DNA of 64,000 nt from Capsicum annuum (Eukaryota > Streptophyta > Magnoliopsida > Solanales > Solanaceae), in contig NW_025856049.1 in the NCBI RefSeq assembly GCF_002878395.1, positions 62,001 to 126,000 of the forward strand, written 5' to 3'. Of the stretch, positions 10,167 to 21,834 are shown one piece after another. The notes below the pieces were generated by a model that was given only the letters and a program-made list of their open reading frames with translations, did no database searches and was not told the origin of the DNA. Numbering within the stretch: position 1 is the first letter of the stretch; each line of letters starts with the position of its first letter. Made by a program: the position numbers and the translations under genes.

Positions 10167-10861
10167 CTTAAATGCATCTAACAAAATCCAAAAAACAAAA
10201 AAAGGAAAACCTACAAAATGAACAAACATATTGGTTCAAAAGCCTTACCACACTCACACTCGAATCTCACCTCACACTTTGTCTCACAAGTGTTGAAAAC
10301 TTGACAATACAACTAGTACACTATATTTCCTCCATTTTCAAGATCAGAAAAGAACTTTTGAATATTCTTCTCCAACAAGATGTGAAGATTGAGGAAGAAC
10401 AATATGAATATTCAAGAGTTGACCAAGGTTTGACCACTAGGCAAATGAACCCCGAATTAAATTTCTGTTGTTGATCTAGGTTCTATTTGCCAAGACAAGC
10501 AAAACCAACACAAAATTATACACAAATCACATCACCAACATAAACCAAAAATGGATCTCACCTCCAAAAGCTTCAAACAACTCACAACAATAATGGATCT
10601 TGCAAAAAAATAACCAAATCTTGTTCCAAATGTTATTATAGACTCCCTAGGTTCTACGGAACAAGAATCTAGCATTTGAAACTAACAAAATAAAACAAAA
10701 CATGTAGATCTAAGATTTAAAAATCTGCCAAAACACAAAAATGACTTTAAAATATTTTTTGTGAGATTTTTGACTTTCTACACTCTTTTTTGTTGAGATT
10801 TTCTTAGATTCAAGACTTAGAGTTGTGAGAACAACTTTAATACATAGATCTTGATACCAAA

Positions 10862-11549
10862 TGATAGCTAAAATAAGTTCAATACTAAAAAAGGAAAAAG
10901 AAGCAACTAAAGATAGAGGAGATGAAGTAGAAACATGAAGAAAATTGCATTAAATGAATGATAGTAATTAAACATACACCAAATCTACTGATTAGCACCT
11001 AAGTGTGTATTAAAGACTTAAACACACCTCATTATTGATGGATAACAATTCATTCTTAGGTAGACAAAAACTGATCTACTCCTTAAGCACCCCACCTTTC
11101 ATGCCAAAATGTCAACAAGAGTTATTCCAACATCAATGATGACCCTAGCTTCAATATCTTTTCCAAGACCTGCACTATAATGGCTTTTCCAAGCCCTACA
11201 CTAAGGAAAGAAAATACAATTTGAGTTTTACTCAATTAATTATTCAAAACTAATGAAAATGAAAGCTAAAAGGTCAATTTATACTATTACATAACAATGA
11301 CTAAAATACCCTTTATAAACGGTGGTCCTTTGAATTGTAAAAGAAAGGTCTTAAAATACCACAATGCCCCTAGTTGAGGCTCCTATGTGATGTAAAAATC
11401 CCTCCTTCTCGCTTCAATTTTTAAAAGTCTTTATAATGGTTCAAAAAGGTCTTCAAGCACTTGCAAATCTGAGACTTGATCCTTTCACAATCAGAAGCAT
11501 GAACCTTTTACAAGACTTTATAAACCTTGTTCTCTTTATGTTTGTATCA
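10862..11549 (-). repeat. Family A LTR (5' LTR of A4)
   Basis: Minus strand begins TGATACAAACATAAAGAGAAC at 11549 and ends AGCTATCA at 10862, followed by the primer-binding site TTTGGTATCAAGATC (10861-10847). 688 bases, close to its 3' partner (700). Promoter block near 11276-11290. Confidence 0.85.
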
Positions 11550-12955
11550 GAAAGGGAACATGTCTTTGGTAGCCTCGAATAATTGTGACAATGACATAGG
11601 AAAGTATGATTGTAGTGAAGATAATTATGGCTATGAAAAAGAGGGAAATTAGGGAGTGTATGAATATAGACATGATAAAAAAATAGGTGAAGATGAGAGC
11701 TATTATTTCAAAGAAGAGTGTAAGATGAACGATGGACCTAGTACATATAGGTAATATAGAGATAATAAAGATACTTGTGAGGGTTCTTATGAGAAAGATT
11801 GGGATTGTGAGGAGTTTTGTACTTCCCACTCCGAGTATCAAGACATTGTAAAGTATGAACTTCTATCTTATGCGCCTTATAAAAGTATTGGTGGGAATAC
11901 ACATGTGGAGTATCATATTCTTCATCTTGTAGTACTTCATATCAAAGCCAATATGGTGTGAATGGTTATACTAGCTATAGTGGCTTTTGTCCCATGAGTA
12001 GAAAAAAGTGCATATCTGAAGTCTAAGGGTACTATATCTCAAGATTCTTATTCTAGTGCTAGAATGTGTGGAAGCGAGAACCAAAGTATGGGAACCAATA
12101 TCTTCTTACTCTATCTAATTTCAAAGGAGAATGGGATCCCAAAGTTTACCTTGATTGGCATTGGCAATGTGAAGTAGTCTTCAAAGATTATGCTACAAGC
12201 GAAGACGTACAATCTACATTTTCCCTTAAGTACATACAAGGTCTTACCTTGGAATGGTGCAAGATTATAAGAAAACCCACTAAAACTTGGGGTGCCTTGA
12301 AAGATTTTTGTAGGCCAATTTATGTGACAACGGGTTATATAAAGCTTTACAATAGTGATCTAAGAAGACAACCATGTTCAAGAAAGGTAGATATTTGTGG
12401 AGTTTTGAGGTTTGTTCTTATCATTTATGATTGGTTTCATGCAAACTACATAGATCCACTTATGGTTGATCATCTAGGGATACCTAGAGTGTGCAATCAT
12501 TTCCCATACTTTTTGGTAGGCTATAGTCTCTGAGAGCATGAAGGTTTTCTTCATATGAGATGGGTACTTTGAGAAGGTACGGTTATACATATTATCATTG
12601 GAATGTGGACACTTACACTTAGATGACGTTTGCAGAACATAGATTCCAAATATTCAAAATTAGCCTTAAGTTTGCAAAGGACCAATGGGGAAATCATCTC
12701 TTTCAACTTACCCATCATAAATCTCAAGGAAATATAGCTACTTACTCCATGTCAAATAAAATTGAGAGACAAAAGATTGAGAGGAGTAAGGGAGTAAAAG
12801 GTGGAAACCTAAGAGAGAGAGAAAAAGAAGATGAAGAGTACGAAGTGAGAGGGTTGCCACCAAATAGAGCTAACATTTTTTGTCCTTCTTTTAATAAGGA
12901 CATTTGTGTATGTACCAACATAGCAAGTGGAGTAAAATAACTACCAAAAGAGAAG
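11550..12955 (+). pseudogene. Ty3/Gypsy-type Gag remnant
   Basis: 11550-11960 encodes an acidic, Tyr-rich N-terminal part (KYDCSEDNYGYEKEGN, then YFKEECKMNDGPSTYR). 12066-12533 holds the core: FKGEWDPKVYLDWHWQCEVV, VQSTFSLKYIQGLTLEWC and KTWGALKDF, a classic retrotransposon gag start ('F.G..DP..YL.W...'). 12623-12940 is a charged C-terminal part (RSKGVKGGNLREREKEDEE). No zinc knuckle found before ORF-U begins. Frameshifts and stops make it inactive. Its gag differs from the short family A start, so the element may be a better-preserved relative or another family. Confidence 0.7.
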
Positions 12956-15410
12956 ATTTCCTTTGAAGGCTTGACGAGGGAAATTGTATATGCTTCAAAA
13001 GCTTATGGAGGACCTTCACAACAAGTTAAAGAATGATGTGCTCAATAACTTTAAGGTAACATAGCAATCTCTTTCACTTTTATAAATGGGAATGATGATT
13101 GTGAGGCTAGTAGCCCATGGAGTATGTGTAGTAGCTTATCTTTATACGAGTATATTAATTCTTTGACTTTTGATGGTGATATACGTGTTGTGGGCGTGGA
13201 TACACTAGTTTATCCAATTGATAACCTAATTGGCTTTTCTTGTAAGATCAATTAGTGTCCACCTAGTGTTGAAGCGATTTATTGAATGGTAGTACATTGT
13301 CTTGTAAAAATTATTTTGATCAACTTATGTGAAAAGCTATTCCAATACTTGAGGGTGTATGTAGTCTGATTAAAGGACCTCAAGTAATTGAAAAACTTGA
13401 GAATTTTTATCAAGAAATTGGGAGTAACACTTTGAGCATGACATTTGATAAAAATACTAATGCTTAGTTGTCTCATAGGGGAAATCATGTGCTTGAAACT
13501 TATTTGGAACTTGATAGTTGCCTTTTAGAGTGTGGACTTGCTTATTATACATCCTATTTATGGATAGAACCTTCTCTCTTTAAGAACAATATCTTATTTA
13601 AAGATAATAAAATCACTTTTAGTGTGGTAGATTGCATTGTTTATATAGCTCATCTTAAGGGCTATATTCCATATGATAAACAACTATGGTGTGACAACAC
13701 TCCTCCAAAAGATGGAAATCTCTTCTTGGAAGATGAGAGTATTATTAAGGGAAAGAAATGTTAATTCTTGGAAAGGGATAATAATTGGGAGATGATAACT
13801 TTGATTTTCTTGAATACTTAAGACACACGATAATTAATTGTTCATTGGAAGATGATTCTGGATGTGATCCTTGGTATAAAACTACACCATTGTTTGATAC
13901 CTATGAGGATGAATTGCTTGCTTCTTGTGAAGGCTTAAGTAATCATACCTTTGATGTTTGTGGTAGTATGTGCCTACTTGAGAGTTTCTTCCATGGAAAG
14001 GGAAAGTGCTCATTGTTTGGAAATTTCTTCCTCTTCTACTTTGTGTGACATTATTGTTGAGAGTACTCATGGGGATGATTTTTTGACTAGTAGTGAGTTC
14101 AGACATGAGGTCACCTTAGTTGAAGTTGACTTATGTTATACCTCTCTCTACTCTCTATTTCCTTTTGATGATATGTATGCTATTGTAAAGAGTACATCTT
14201 TAATCTTGGGTAAAGCCTATGGTGGAAAAAAAAATGTTTAGACCCATGTCTATGTCCATTAATTCCTTTTAACCCCGGTGCCAATGGTGGATATGATGAT
14301 TTTGGCACACCTAATTTATTTCATGGTCTACATTACAAGCAATGTTTGATTAAAGATGTTCGTATCCTTCCCTTTGATGGAAAGTCTTTCTTGGGGATTT
14401 GAAATCCACTTGAGGGACCAACATTATGTAAGGAAATGAACTCTAACCAAGAAGAAGGGTTTTTAAAGAAGGGATCCCTGAACGGCTCAAAGAGAGTTCA
14501 ACATTGTGTGTTTCCATTTTTGACCAAAGTTTTACCACTTATTGGTCAAGAAGAGAGTCTTATCTTTAAACTACTTTGGATAATCTCTATTTATGTTATA
14601 CCCTTCTTTAAAATATGTGTAGAGACGTTGACCTCCTTCTCAAACGTAGTATCATTCTTGAGAACTGAGGGCAAATATGTCCTTATCTCTTTTGGTTAAT
14701 GCTTATATATGTGTATCCCTATTTGACACACTAGTGCTTAAATTGAATAAATTAGATCTTGTGGATGCTAAGTTGATGTTTTACTTGAAAGGAAGAAATC
14801 ATATGTGCTTATGTGTCTTGATTCCATCCTTGTGTGCCCTATGTACTATATATTTTGAGCCAAATGACATTCTTATTGGTGATAACACCTTGGATGATTC
14901 CTTTACATTTTAATCATTCCTATATTACCTATTTGCCTATGATAACATCCATGCTAGTTTTGGATTTATTTTATGTAGAGGTAGGACATTTGTTGGTTTG
15001 TCCACTTGTTTGAGTGACTTTGATAAATTTGTCTTGTGGACTTTAATACCAATAGAGGCATCACTCTTGATGTGGTCTCTTAAAGAAGAGATGAAGCAAT
15101 TGTGACTTATGTCTCCTAAGGAAAAGGTAACCTTACCTTTTCAGTTTAGTGATGCCATTCTGACCCTTATGGTTTCCTTACATCGCAGTGATTCCCATTG
15201 ATAACTCCTTTGTGCATTCTTCTATAAGTCCCTAATGTATATCATGAAGGATCCTTGGTTATATTTTAAGTGTGTGCAACCTTGGCATGATGACATAATT
15301 ATTTTTTCTAGCCTTAACCCTCATGCTATGAGGATTTGGTACTTGTTTGTCATTCCATTGATTTTGCAAGGCTTAGATTAAAGGATAAATCCTTTTCAAG
15401 AAGGGGAGGA
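12956..15410 (+). pseudogene. ORF-U (unknown internal protein), plus copy before a B-like LTR
   Basis: A long row of broken frames with ORF-U motifs in order: LFKNNILFKDNKITF, LWCDNTPPKDGNLFLEDES (13688-13740), VEVDLCYTSLYSLFPFDDMY (14119-14178), NPGANGGYDDFG, LPFDGKSFLGI (14369-14400), then PWHDDII and FQEGEDDS leading into the polypurine tract aaggggagga (15401-15410). The LWCDN block is nearly identical to that at 39453-39510. No recognisable reverse transcriptase, integrase or protease. Function unknown. Confidence 0.6.
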
Positions 15411-16110
15411 TGATTCTAGATAAATGGCCATTGAATCTTTTGAACCTATTTTTCGAGGCAAATCCAAAGAGGTCTGATCTATGATCCACTAAGAGCTCAA
15501 GATTAGACTTGGTGGACCCTTTTTAAGCTCCCAAATGCATAATTCCATATAAAGGATAAGGTTATTTAAAGACATTTCAAGAGATCAACCAGCCATGCCA
15601 CAAACCACTAAGGAAGCGAGTGAAGAAACACTTCACTGGCTCAAGGTGACGTCCTAGGATACAACAAGTCAGGAGGGTGACTAATACAGGAACAAGGATG
15701 AAAATGGACATATGTAAAAGTGCATTAACCCAAGACATGGAGTGTGCAAGTGAAGTTGAAGAGGATCCTTATAATATACAAAAACCACCCCTAAGTTGCA
15801 CTTTATTGGCGCCCTTTGCTCATATTTTATTAAAGGGCCTTTTAGTTATTTTACATCTTATTTTGTAATAGCCTATACGTAGAACATTTTAAGATTTTAG
15901 TATTTTGTTGTTCAATGATATTGTAATTATTATAACAATTTGAAACACAAGTCCTCTCTTTTTAGGAGGCAAAAATAAAATGAGATCAACCAAGTGTAGA
16001 TGCACTTGTGTTGTTTGTTTAAGGCTTAGAAACATTGGGTGCTTTGGAGATTAGTGTCCCTCTTGTGTCCACGTAAGAGTGTAGGTGTTAGTATTACATT
16101 TTTTCAGGAT
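15411..16110 (+). repeat. Family B-like LTR (variant)
   Basis: Begins TGATTCTAG directly after aaggggagga. From 15682 (taatacaggaacaagg) it aligns to the family B LTR start at 40110, including 'ggagtgtgcaagtga' and 'aaacacaagtcctctctt' (15949-15963). Bases 15411-15681 have no counterpart in the other B LTRs: either a longer LTR variant or an insertion between polypurine tract and LTR. The end is lost near 16110. Confidence 0.6.
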
Positions 16111-16136
16111 TTTGGTTTTTGATACTAATACCAAAT

Positions 16137-16862
16137 AGTATCTAAGAAAACTCAAATCAGTTCACAATGAACTTAAAACAGTCCTTACAATACAAGACAA
16201 CAACGATAACAAGAAAGCAAACTAACTTAAGACATAATGGATAAATAACTTGACAAAAAGAAAAAATGTAATATATAAACTAACTTAAGATATAATGGAT
16301 AAATAACTTGACAAAAAGAGAAAATGTAATATTTAAACTAAAGAGTATATTAAACTCAAAAAGCCCTACAAACATGTAAACTAACACTAAGTTCTTATGT
16401 TGAACCAAGAGAAACTCATGTTTCTAGCCAATACACAACACAAGTGTAACCTTCACTTGTGAAGTCAAGTTTTGGTGTGCCTCAAGTAGGGAGAGGACTC
16501 TGTTATTTTAAGAACTTAAAAAAATAATCAACTAAGCGAAAATAAGACTAAAGGGCCTATTTATAATTTATTACAATAAAAAGTGTCCAAAATACCCTTA
16601 AAGAGGGTGGGGTGGCCATTGAGTGTATTTTTAGCATGTGAAATCTGTCAAACACCCCTTAGTGAGAAAAGGGTACCTTTCACTACATCCTACACTCCAT
16701 GACCGTGGTCCTTCAAGCTTCACAACTTTTGTAGGCTAAGTCACCTTCTACACACGACTTTGCCTCATGTAATGTCCAAGATGGTCTCCCCATTCATGCT
16801 CTATTCTCCTCAATGTGACCACAATTTGGCTCTTAATGATTTGGCCTTGTATGATATCATCA
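16137..16862 (-). repeat. Family B-like LTR, inverted
   Basis: On the minus strand it starts near TGATATCATACAAGG (about 16862) and ends AGATACTA at 16137, followed by a primer-binding-like TTTGGTATTAG. It contains a tataaatagg promoter block (minus, near 16565) and 'acaagtgaaggttacac'. Opposite in direction to the B LTRs on either side. Confidence 0.6.
16219..16336. repeat. Tandem duplication, two 58-base units
   Basis: 'actaacttaaga(c/t)ataatgg' recurs at 16221 and 16279 with the following ataaataacttgacaaaaag, period 58. The two units differ at only a few positions. It lies inside the inverted LTR and is not seen in other copies. Confidence 0.85.
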
Positions 16863-17197
16863 AACGTTATGATTGACATTTTGGTCAAATTAGATGCAAA
16901 CCTTAGTTCTTAGGATTTATAATATTGTATGTCACACTATCTATCTTTCATTTTCTTGTAATCTTCTCCTAGTTTATTCTTGTTTCTAGTGAAGTCGCGT
17001 GTTGTTGTTCACTTATTATTGTTTTTGTTCTTATCTTCTGATGTTCATCATATTTTGTGGCTGTTTTGGTGTCATTTATACCTTGTTTCTTTATTATTAT
17101 CGAAGCCTTTCTCGGTTGGGCCTTGTTCTCAGCTTAGACTTGTGTTGTGGACTATTTTATGTCATGATGTTTTACTTCCATTGTTAATTTTGTATCA
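16863..17197 (+). repeat. Family B LTR 3' end
   Basis: The 3' part of a B LTR: 'ttgtttctagtgaagtc', a GT/T-rich stretch, and the end TTTTGTATCA at 17197, matching the LTR end at 33026 and 49190. Followed by a primer-binding site at 17200-17209 (TGGTATCAGA), so it acted as a 5' LTR. Its 5' half is missing. Confidence 0.7.
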
Positions 17198-18596
17198 TTT
17201 GGTATCAGATATTTGCTGATATTGTTCCCACAAGATCAATCTTGGGCTTGCGTTCTTGAAAATTAAAAAAAAATTTAGAAAACCAAAAATCAAAACGAAG
17301 CAAATCTGTCCATCTTTGTATCTTGGCCAAAATTGTGTTCTTGTTGTGTTTTGGCCAAAATTCTACTTTTCTTGATTTTTTCTAGTGTTAATTTTGTTCT
17401 TCACTAACACATTAAGTCTATGTCTATGTTTAATCTTTTGTTGTTGATGTTGTTGATGTGAACAAAGTATGGTCATGCGTTGATGTTGTTTTTCTAACTT
17501 GGCCTTTGTATGTTAAACATTGTTTTTGTGGATTCCCCTTGGCCTTGTGTTGTTGTCAATGTTATAAATGTGGCCGTGTGACATTGTTGTTGATAATTGG
17601 TGGCCTATGAAAATTTTATTTAAGTTGTTGTAGTCTTGGCCGTGTGGTGGTTGTTCTTGTTATTGCAGATTTGGAGTTGGCCGTGTGATTGTTGTTGTAG
17701 TTATTTGTCGATGTTGCTATTTTTCTTGAAGTTATTCACCTCCTCCATATATTTTTAAACATAAAGGAGTATTAGATCCCAAAGGTGAAGGAAAAAGGTG
17801 TAAGTACTTCTTAGTCTTGAAAGACTTTACATCTACTCAAAGACTTGTCAATCACTTCTCAACCACCTTCCATGATTTAAGGTCCCATTGTTGAAGGCGA
17901 AGTACAAAAATAGTCAAGTCTTAAATTTGAATTTGAAAAAGCGCTCCAATACTTGTATTTTCCCTCCTTTAAACAAATTCCACCATTTTAAATTGTAAAT
18001 TAGTGAAGTAATTAGTGAGTAAAATTATTCAAAAACCATGACAAATAGTGGACTACCACATCACCATTTTACTGTTCACATTCCAATTTTGTCTTAAATT
18101 TTGATTTCTTTGTTTCATTTTGTTGTTTCTTTGTTTCATTTGTTGATTCTAATACTAATTGACAAACTAGAAATCTCCTAGTATATTATAAGTTAGTTGT
18201 AGAGTCCATTTTTTCGTGTTAGCATTTTCTATGTACTTTTATCGTTTTGAATCATTATTAGTTCTTAACTCTAGTCCTAGAAGATTTTTTTAGAGTGTCG
18301 AATCCAAATCTATTCAAGAAAAGAGTAGACACAACCTTCCACTCCCGATGGGTGTTAAGGTACATGTGAGATCATCAAAGTGTGCGAATTTGGTGAGGAT
18401 AATTTTTGAACTAAATTGCTTATTTTGTTTGTTGTCGTCTCTTTTAGTTATCATTGATATTAATAAATTCAATTCCACGTGTGATAGCTTCAATGACCAT
18501 TGTGAAGATTTCAAATTACACATTTAAAAGGCACTCCAATTAGTACCCAAACTTTTCCCACAAAATCCATTTCCTCTTGTCCAAATACCTTTTATG
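17198..18596 (+). other. Family B leader, no gene
   Basis: Leader after the primer-binding site. It shares 'tgttcccacaagatcaa' and 'tcttggccaaaattgtgttc' with 33050-33200, GTT-rich repeats (17440-17720) and 'ttcaccttcc/ctccatatatt' with 33560-33590. No credible reading frame. The gag start seen at 34341 in B2 is deleted here. Confidence 0.65.
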
Positions 18597-19083
18597 AGAG
18601 CTTCCCAAAGGAAGAAGTGGGCTGCCCCAACCCACACAAAGGTAAAGGTCGTAGCTCATGTGTGCTACAAGTTAAAAACTCTAAATCCTACACTTCAATA
18701 AACTTAGAATATTGTGATGTGGCTAGTAGTATCCAAATGAATGTAGTTGCGAATTTGCCTACAGAAGAGGTTCTTGAGTCTTCCTTTTGTGATACTCTTT
18801 GTGATGTTAGGTCGCGCGAGGATCAAACTCTTGTTGTATGTATGCAAGATCTAGTTGATCCTTTAGATGACGAAATTGATTCATCTCATAAGAATAATTT
18901 GTGTCCATCTAGTAGTAGCACATATAACTTGAATAAGGTTCCATAATCAACTGACAAGATTTATACACTAATTGAACCTTGTGAAAACAAAGGGGAGTCT
19001 ACATTGTTATACGAGTTGCTAACAACTAGTGAGGGCATGCAAAATGACCAATCGGGTGAAGATGAACTTGATTTTCTGGGATG
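18597..19083 (+). pseudogene. ORF-U N-terminal part in a family B element
   Basis: A 109-codon stretch open up to 18946: ESFPKEEVGCPNPHKGK, LEYCDVASSIQMNVVANLPT, SSFCDTLCDVRSRED, then VDPLDDEIDSSHKNNLCPSS. The same motifs occur at 23925-24165 and 62240-62470, and on the minus strand at 28465-28830. After a TAA at 18944 the frame goes on with the ESTLLYELLTTSEGMQND block to 19083, then stops. No known domain. Truncated by the next rearrangement. Confidence 0.6.
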
Positions 19084-19440
19084 TTGATACGAGATGTAAA
19101 ACACAAAATTGGAAACTATATGAAAACAAGGACAACAAAGGAAAATGAAGCAATAACATAAAGAATAGATAGAATGACACAAGAGAAGGAACGCAATCAA
19201 ACCACAATATACTAAATTGAGGCCCTCAAACACAATCTGACTACAAGTGTCAATTCTCTTACGAAGATCGAGAGGGATGTTGAACCCTTACAACCCATGT
19301 TTCTAGACAATTCAGAATCTTCCAACAAGCTTAACGTCAACACTCATAAGTGTATTTTAAAACAAATGCCCAAAATCATCTACCTAAAAATTTAAAAAAA
19401 AACTAGCAATTTATAGCAGTGGGCTATTTACTATGAGTGT
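19084..19440 (-). other. Unassigned LTR-like remnant
   Basis: The block 'gttgaacccttacaacccatgtttctagacaa' resembles the inverted B LTR near 16400-16425, so this is probably a minus-strand LTR or leader remnant lying 3' of the minus gag's position. No boundaries or frames can be fixed. Confidence 0.35.
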
Positions 19441-20575
19441 TTATGTTAATCTTGTTGGAAGCTCGTCTCTTTGGACACATACTCATTCGGTGACCCCATC
19501 CTTGACATTTAAAGCATTGAGTACCCTTAAGATTAGGATTACCTCTTTTTTTAGGTAGATACTTTGGAGCACTCTTCTCAATGGTCTTGATCTGAAAAGT
19601 CTTCTTAAAGTCTAAGCCTTGACTCTAAATGGAGGAAAATTGATTCCCCACCTTAGGCATTGTTGCCTCCTTCTCCAACTTTATATTTCTCTCAACATCA
19701 ATAGATACTTCTAAAAGACCATCCATCTAGGAAAAATTGTGCATTAACATTAAAGAGGTAATATCATGATTCAATCCTACCTTAAACTGAATCTTGGAGT
19801 GCTATTCATCCTCATCGTAATCAAGCTTCAATAGTAGATTTTGAAATTCATCATAGTATCCTTCAATACTCTTATATTTTTGTCTCAAATTATACAACTT
19901 GGCATTCAACCCTTGTCAATATCTCTCTGGTACATATATAGTCTCATAAGAGGCCTTTATAATATCCTATGGTGGATATTAACCTCTATGAAGAATCCTT
20001 TGTGTTCTCTTTGTTGATTCACACCAATTCAAAGCATATCCTGCAAATTGAGAAATGACATAGGTCAAATTTTTAACATCGGGTAAATCATTAGCTTGGA
20101 AGATCCTATAACATTATGACTCCTATTTAAAGTACCCTTAAGGATCAATACCTCCATAAAGGCTAGGAAGAGTAACCATGGTAGAATTGAGACCCATATC
20201 ATGACCTCCAGAGACACCTTTGTCTCTTAGGACATGTCCTTGTGTGCCGTATCCATTACCTCCTTCAACATGTCCTACAAACTCTATTAGAACTCTAGAG
20301 GCTTGGTTTGGTGGAATTAAGGATAGTTGTATTTTGCTAAGTAGAGCTTTGTAGGATGGATTTGGATTTAGAGGCCTTTGGTGGTGTGGTATTTGGATTT
20401 ATGGTACTTGATATGGTGGGTAGTAGGGTGGATTGAAGACTTGTAGGTTCAATCCTTAGGGAATTTGGTAGTTTGGAACATGAATTAGGGATGTTTGATA
20501 GGGTGGAGTTAGGATTGGGGTGCTTGGGTGGTGTTTTAGGGCATTTGTTGGTGGAATTATAGTGGTTGGGCTACA
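19441..20575 (-). pseudogene. Ty3/Gypsy-type Gag remnant (minus) with complete zinc knuckle
   Basis: Reading from 20575 down: a Pro/Gln-rich N-terminal part, then FAGYALNWCE, AKLYNLRQKYKSIEGYYDEF and QNLLLKLDYDE (about 20060-19810), a Lys/Glu linker, and CFKCQGWGHRMSMC at 19516-19475, an intact CX2CX4HX4C knuckle for RNA binding. The knuckle sequence CFxCQGWGH is shared with 4047-4088. No protease follows before the junction near 19440. Several stops; pseudogene. Confidence 0.75.
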
Positions 20576-20766
20576 TGTCATAGAGTTTGGTCGGTAGTAG
20601 TACTGGTAGGCAAGGGAGAACTAACATGTGGGGGAGGGTAGAAAATATAGTGGAGAGTTCTAGGAGAGATGGTAGCTGAAGTCTCTTGTACTTAAGCACT
20701 TGAGGATTCTCAGATATAGTGTTAAGGAGTAGTATTGGAACAATTATGGTTTCCTTCCACACACAC
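20576..20766. other. No recognisable feature
   Basis: About 190 bases between the gag remnant and an A LTR. Purine-rich stretches (gtgggggagggtagaaa) but no frame, repeat or LTR match that I can see. Confidence 0.3.
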
Positions 20767-21334
20767 TGATACAAGCCTAAAGTGCTTATGGATTGAGAGG
20801 ATTTCTTAAAGGACCAAGCTTCGGAATTCACTAAGTGTTGGAGCATTTTGAAGTCTTGTTCAAGAGAAGAAAAGGAGAGGAACTTAGGCACTTAAGAGGT
20901 GCCTCAATTGAAGGGAAAGATGGATTTTGCACACGCCAATTTAACACTCAAGAGGAGCCTCCTTTAAGCCCTCATTAAATGTATTTTAGTCATTATTATT
21001 TAATAGTATAAATAGACATATTAGGTTTTATTTTCCTTAGCTTTGATAAATATTTAAAGAATACACTTTAGTTGTAAATTTTAGTCTTCTAGTTTAGTGT
21101 AGAATCCGAAATTAGGGTTAATCCTAAGTGATGGATTTCACTTGTGTTGACTAATTGGCAAGAAAAGTTGGTGTTTGGGGAAGGTGACTCCCTCTGTGTC
21201 TACCTAAGAATGAGGTGTAATCAATGTTGGTGATTTGTGCTTAAGAATTTAATATACACTTTAGTGCCTCTCATTAGTGTTGGTAAATGTCTCATTATCA
21301 ATCCTTTTTCATTTAATGCAATTTTCATTATCAA
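20767..21334 (+). repeat. Family A LTR, 3'-truncated
   Basis: Starts TGATACAAGCCTAAAGTGC. It has both 'actcaagaggtgcc/agc' blocks, TATAAATAG at 21007-21015 and the 'cacttgtgttgactaattgg' block, then breaks off at about 21334 and joins directly, same strand, to an A LTR lacking its own 5' end. The pair looks like an LTR-LTR recombination scar. Confidence 0.75.
21007..21015 (+). promoter_or_regulatory. TATA box of family A LTR
   Basis: TATAAATAG in the conserved context 'taatagtataaatagac'. Probable LTR core promoter. Confidence 0.6.
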
Positions 21335-21834
21335 TCGTACACCCAAGAGGTGCCTCAAGTGACGGTTAATGAAGACACTTTACAGTCCAAAATGATACTC
21401 AAGAGGCGCCTCCTTTGAGCTCTCATTAAGGGCAATTTTGTCATTTGACATGTAATAGTATAAATAGACCATTTCTTCACTGTTTTCATTAGATTTGGAT
21501 GAATTGAAATTGAGTATTACTCTTAGTTTAGTTTCTACCCTTAGTGTACGGCTTGGAAAAGCCATCTTAGTGTAGGTCTTGGAAAAGACATCCAAACTTG
21601 AGAGATTAATACATTTGATTGTTTTCACTTGTGTTGATCAATTGGAAAGAAAGGTGTGATTGAGGAGTGTGAATTACCTTGGTCCACCTAAGAGTGAGGT
21701 TTGAACTACTGTTGATGAGGTGTGTTTGAAGGTTTGATACACCATCTTTTGTTGACCACTAGGTTTGTCTTGTGGTTGCTGATTTTTGTGTCTTCAGTCC
21801 ATAATTTCATCTATTAGGTTTAGATCTTGTGTCA
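21335..21834 (+). repeat. Family A LTR (5' LTR of A5)
   Basis: Starts within the 'caagaggtgcctcaagtga' block; TATAAATAG at 21459-21467; ends TTGTGTCA at 21834 followed by tttgttatcaaaacg, a decayed primer-binding site. Confidence 0.8.
21459..21467 (+). promoter_or_regulatory. TATA box of family A LTR (A5 5' LTR)
   Basis: TATAAATAG in the same 'gtaatagtataaatagacc' context as the other family A copies. The matching site in the 3' LTR has decayed to TATATATAG (25952-25960). Confidence 0.6.

Larger units (their letters stand above)
7623..11549 (-). mobile_element. Family A retroelement A4 (minus), both LTRs present
   Basis: Minus-strand order: 5' LTR 11549-10862, primer-binding site, leader 10848-10167, gag start 10166-9822, ORF-U 9731-8323, polypurine tract, 3' LTR 8322-7623. 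About 3.9 kb. No gag core, protease, reverse transcriptase or integrase. Flanking bases are TAAGG (7618-7622) and GAAAG (11550-11554), too different to call a clear target duplication. A compact, non-autonomous structure. Confidence 0.82.

Noticed and set aside
7618..11554. Target-site duplication for A4 (TAAGG / GAAAG)
   Set aside because: Three of five bases match, the differences are not simply C/T changes, and the flanking host text is not continuous, so it cannot be called.
11536..11841. Minus-strand 101-codon Ile-rich frame
   Set aside because: Antisense to the gag N-terminal part (acidic/Tyr-rich on the plus strand) and overlapping an LTR edge; composition explains it.
16980..17219. 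A 79-codon hydrophobic frame resembling a small membrane protein
   Set aside because: Lies in a T/GT-rich LTR end, overlaps the primer-binding site, and has no counterpart frame in the other B LTRs.
20571..20891. Minus-strand 106-codon frame
   Set aside because: Spans the junction into a family A LTR and matches no sister copy.
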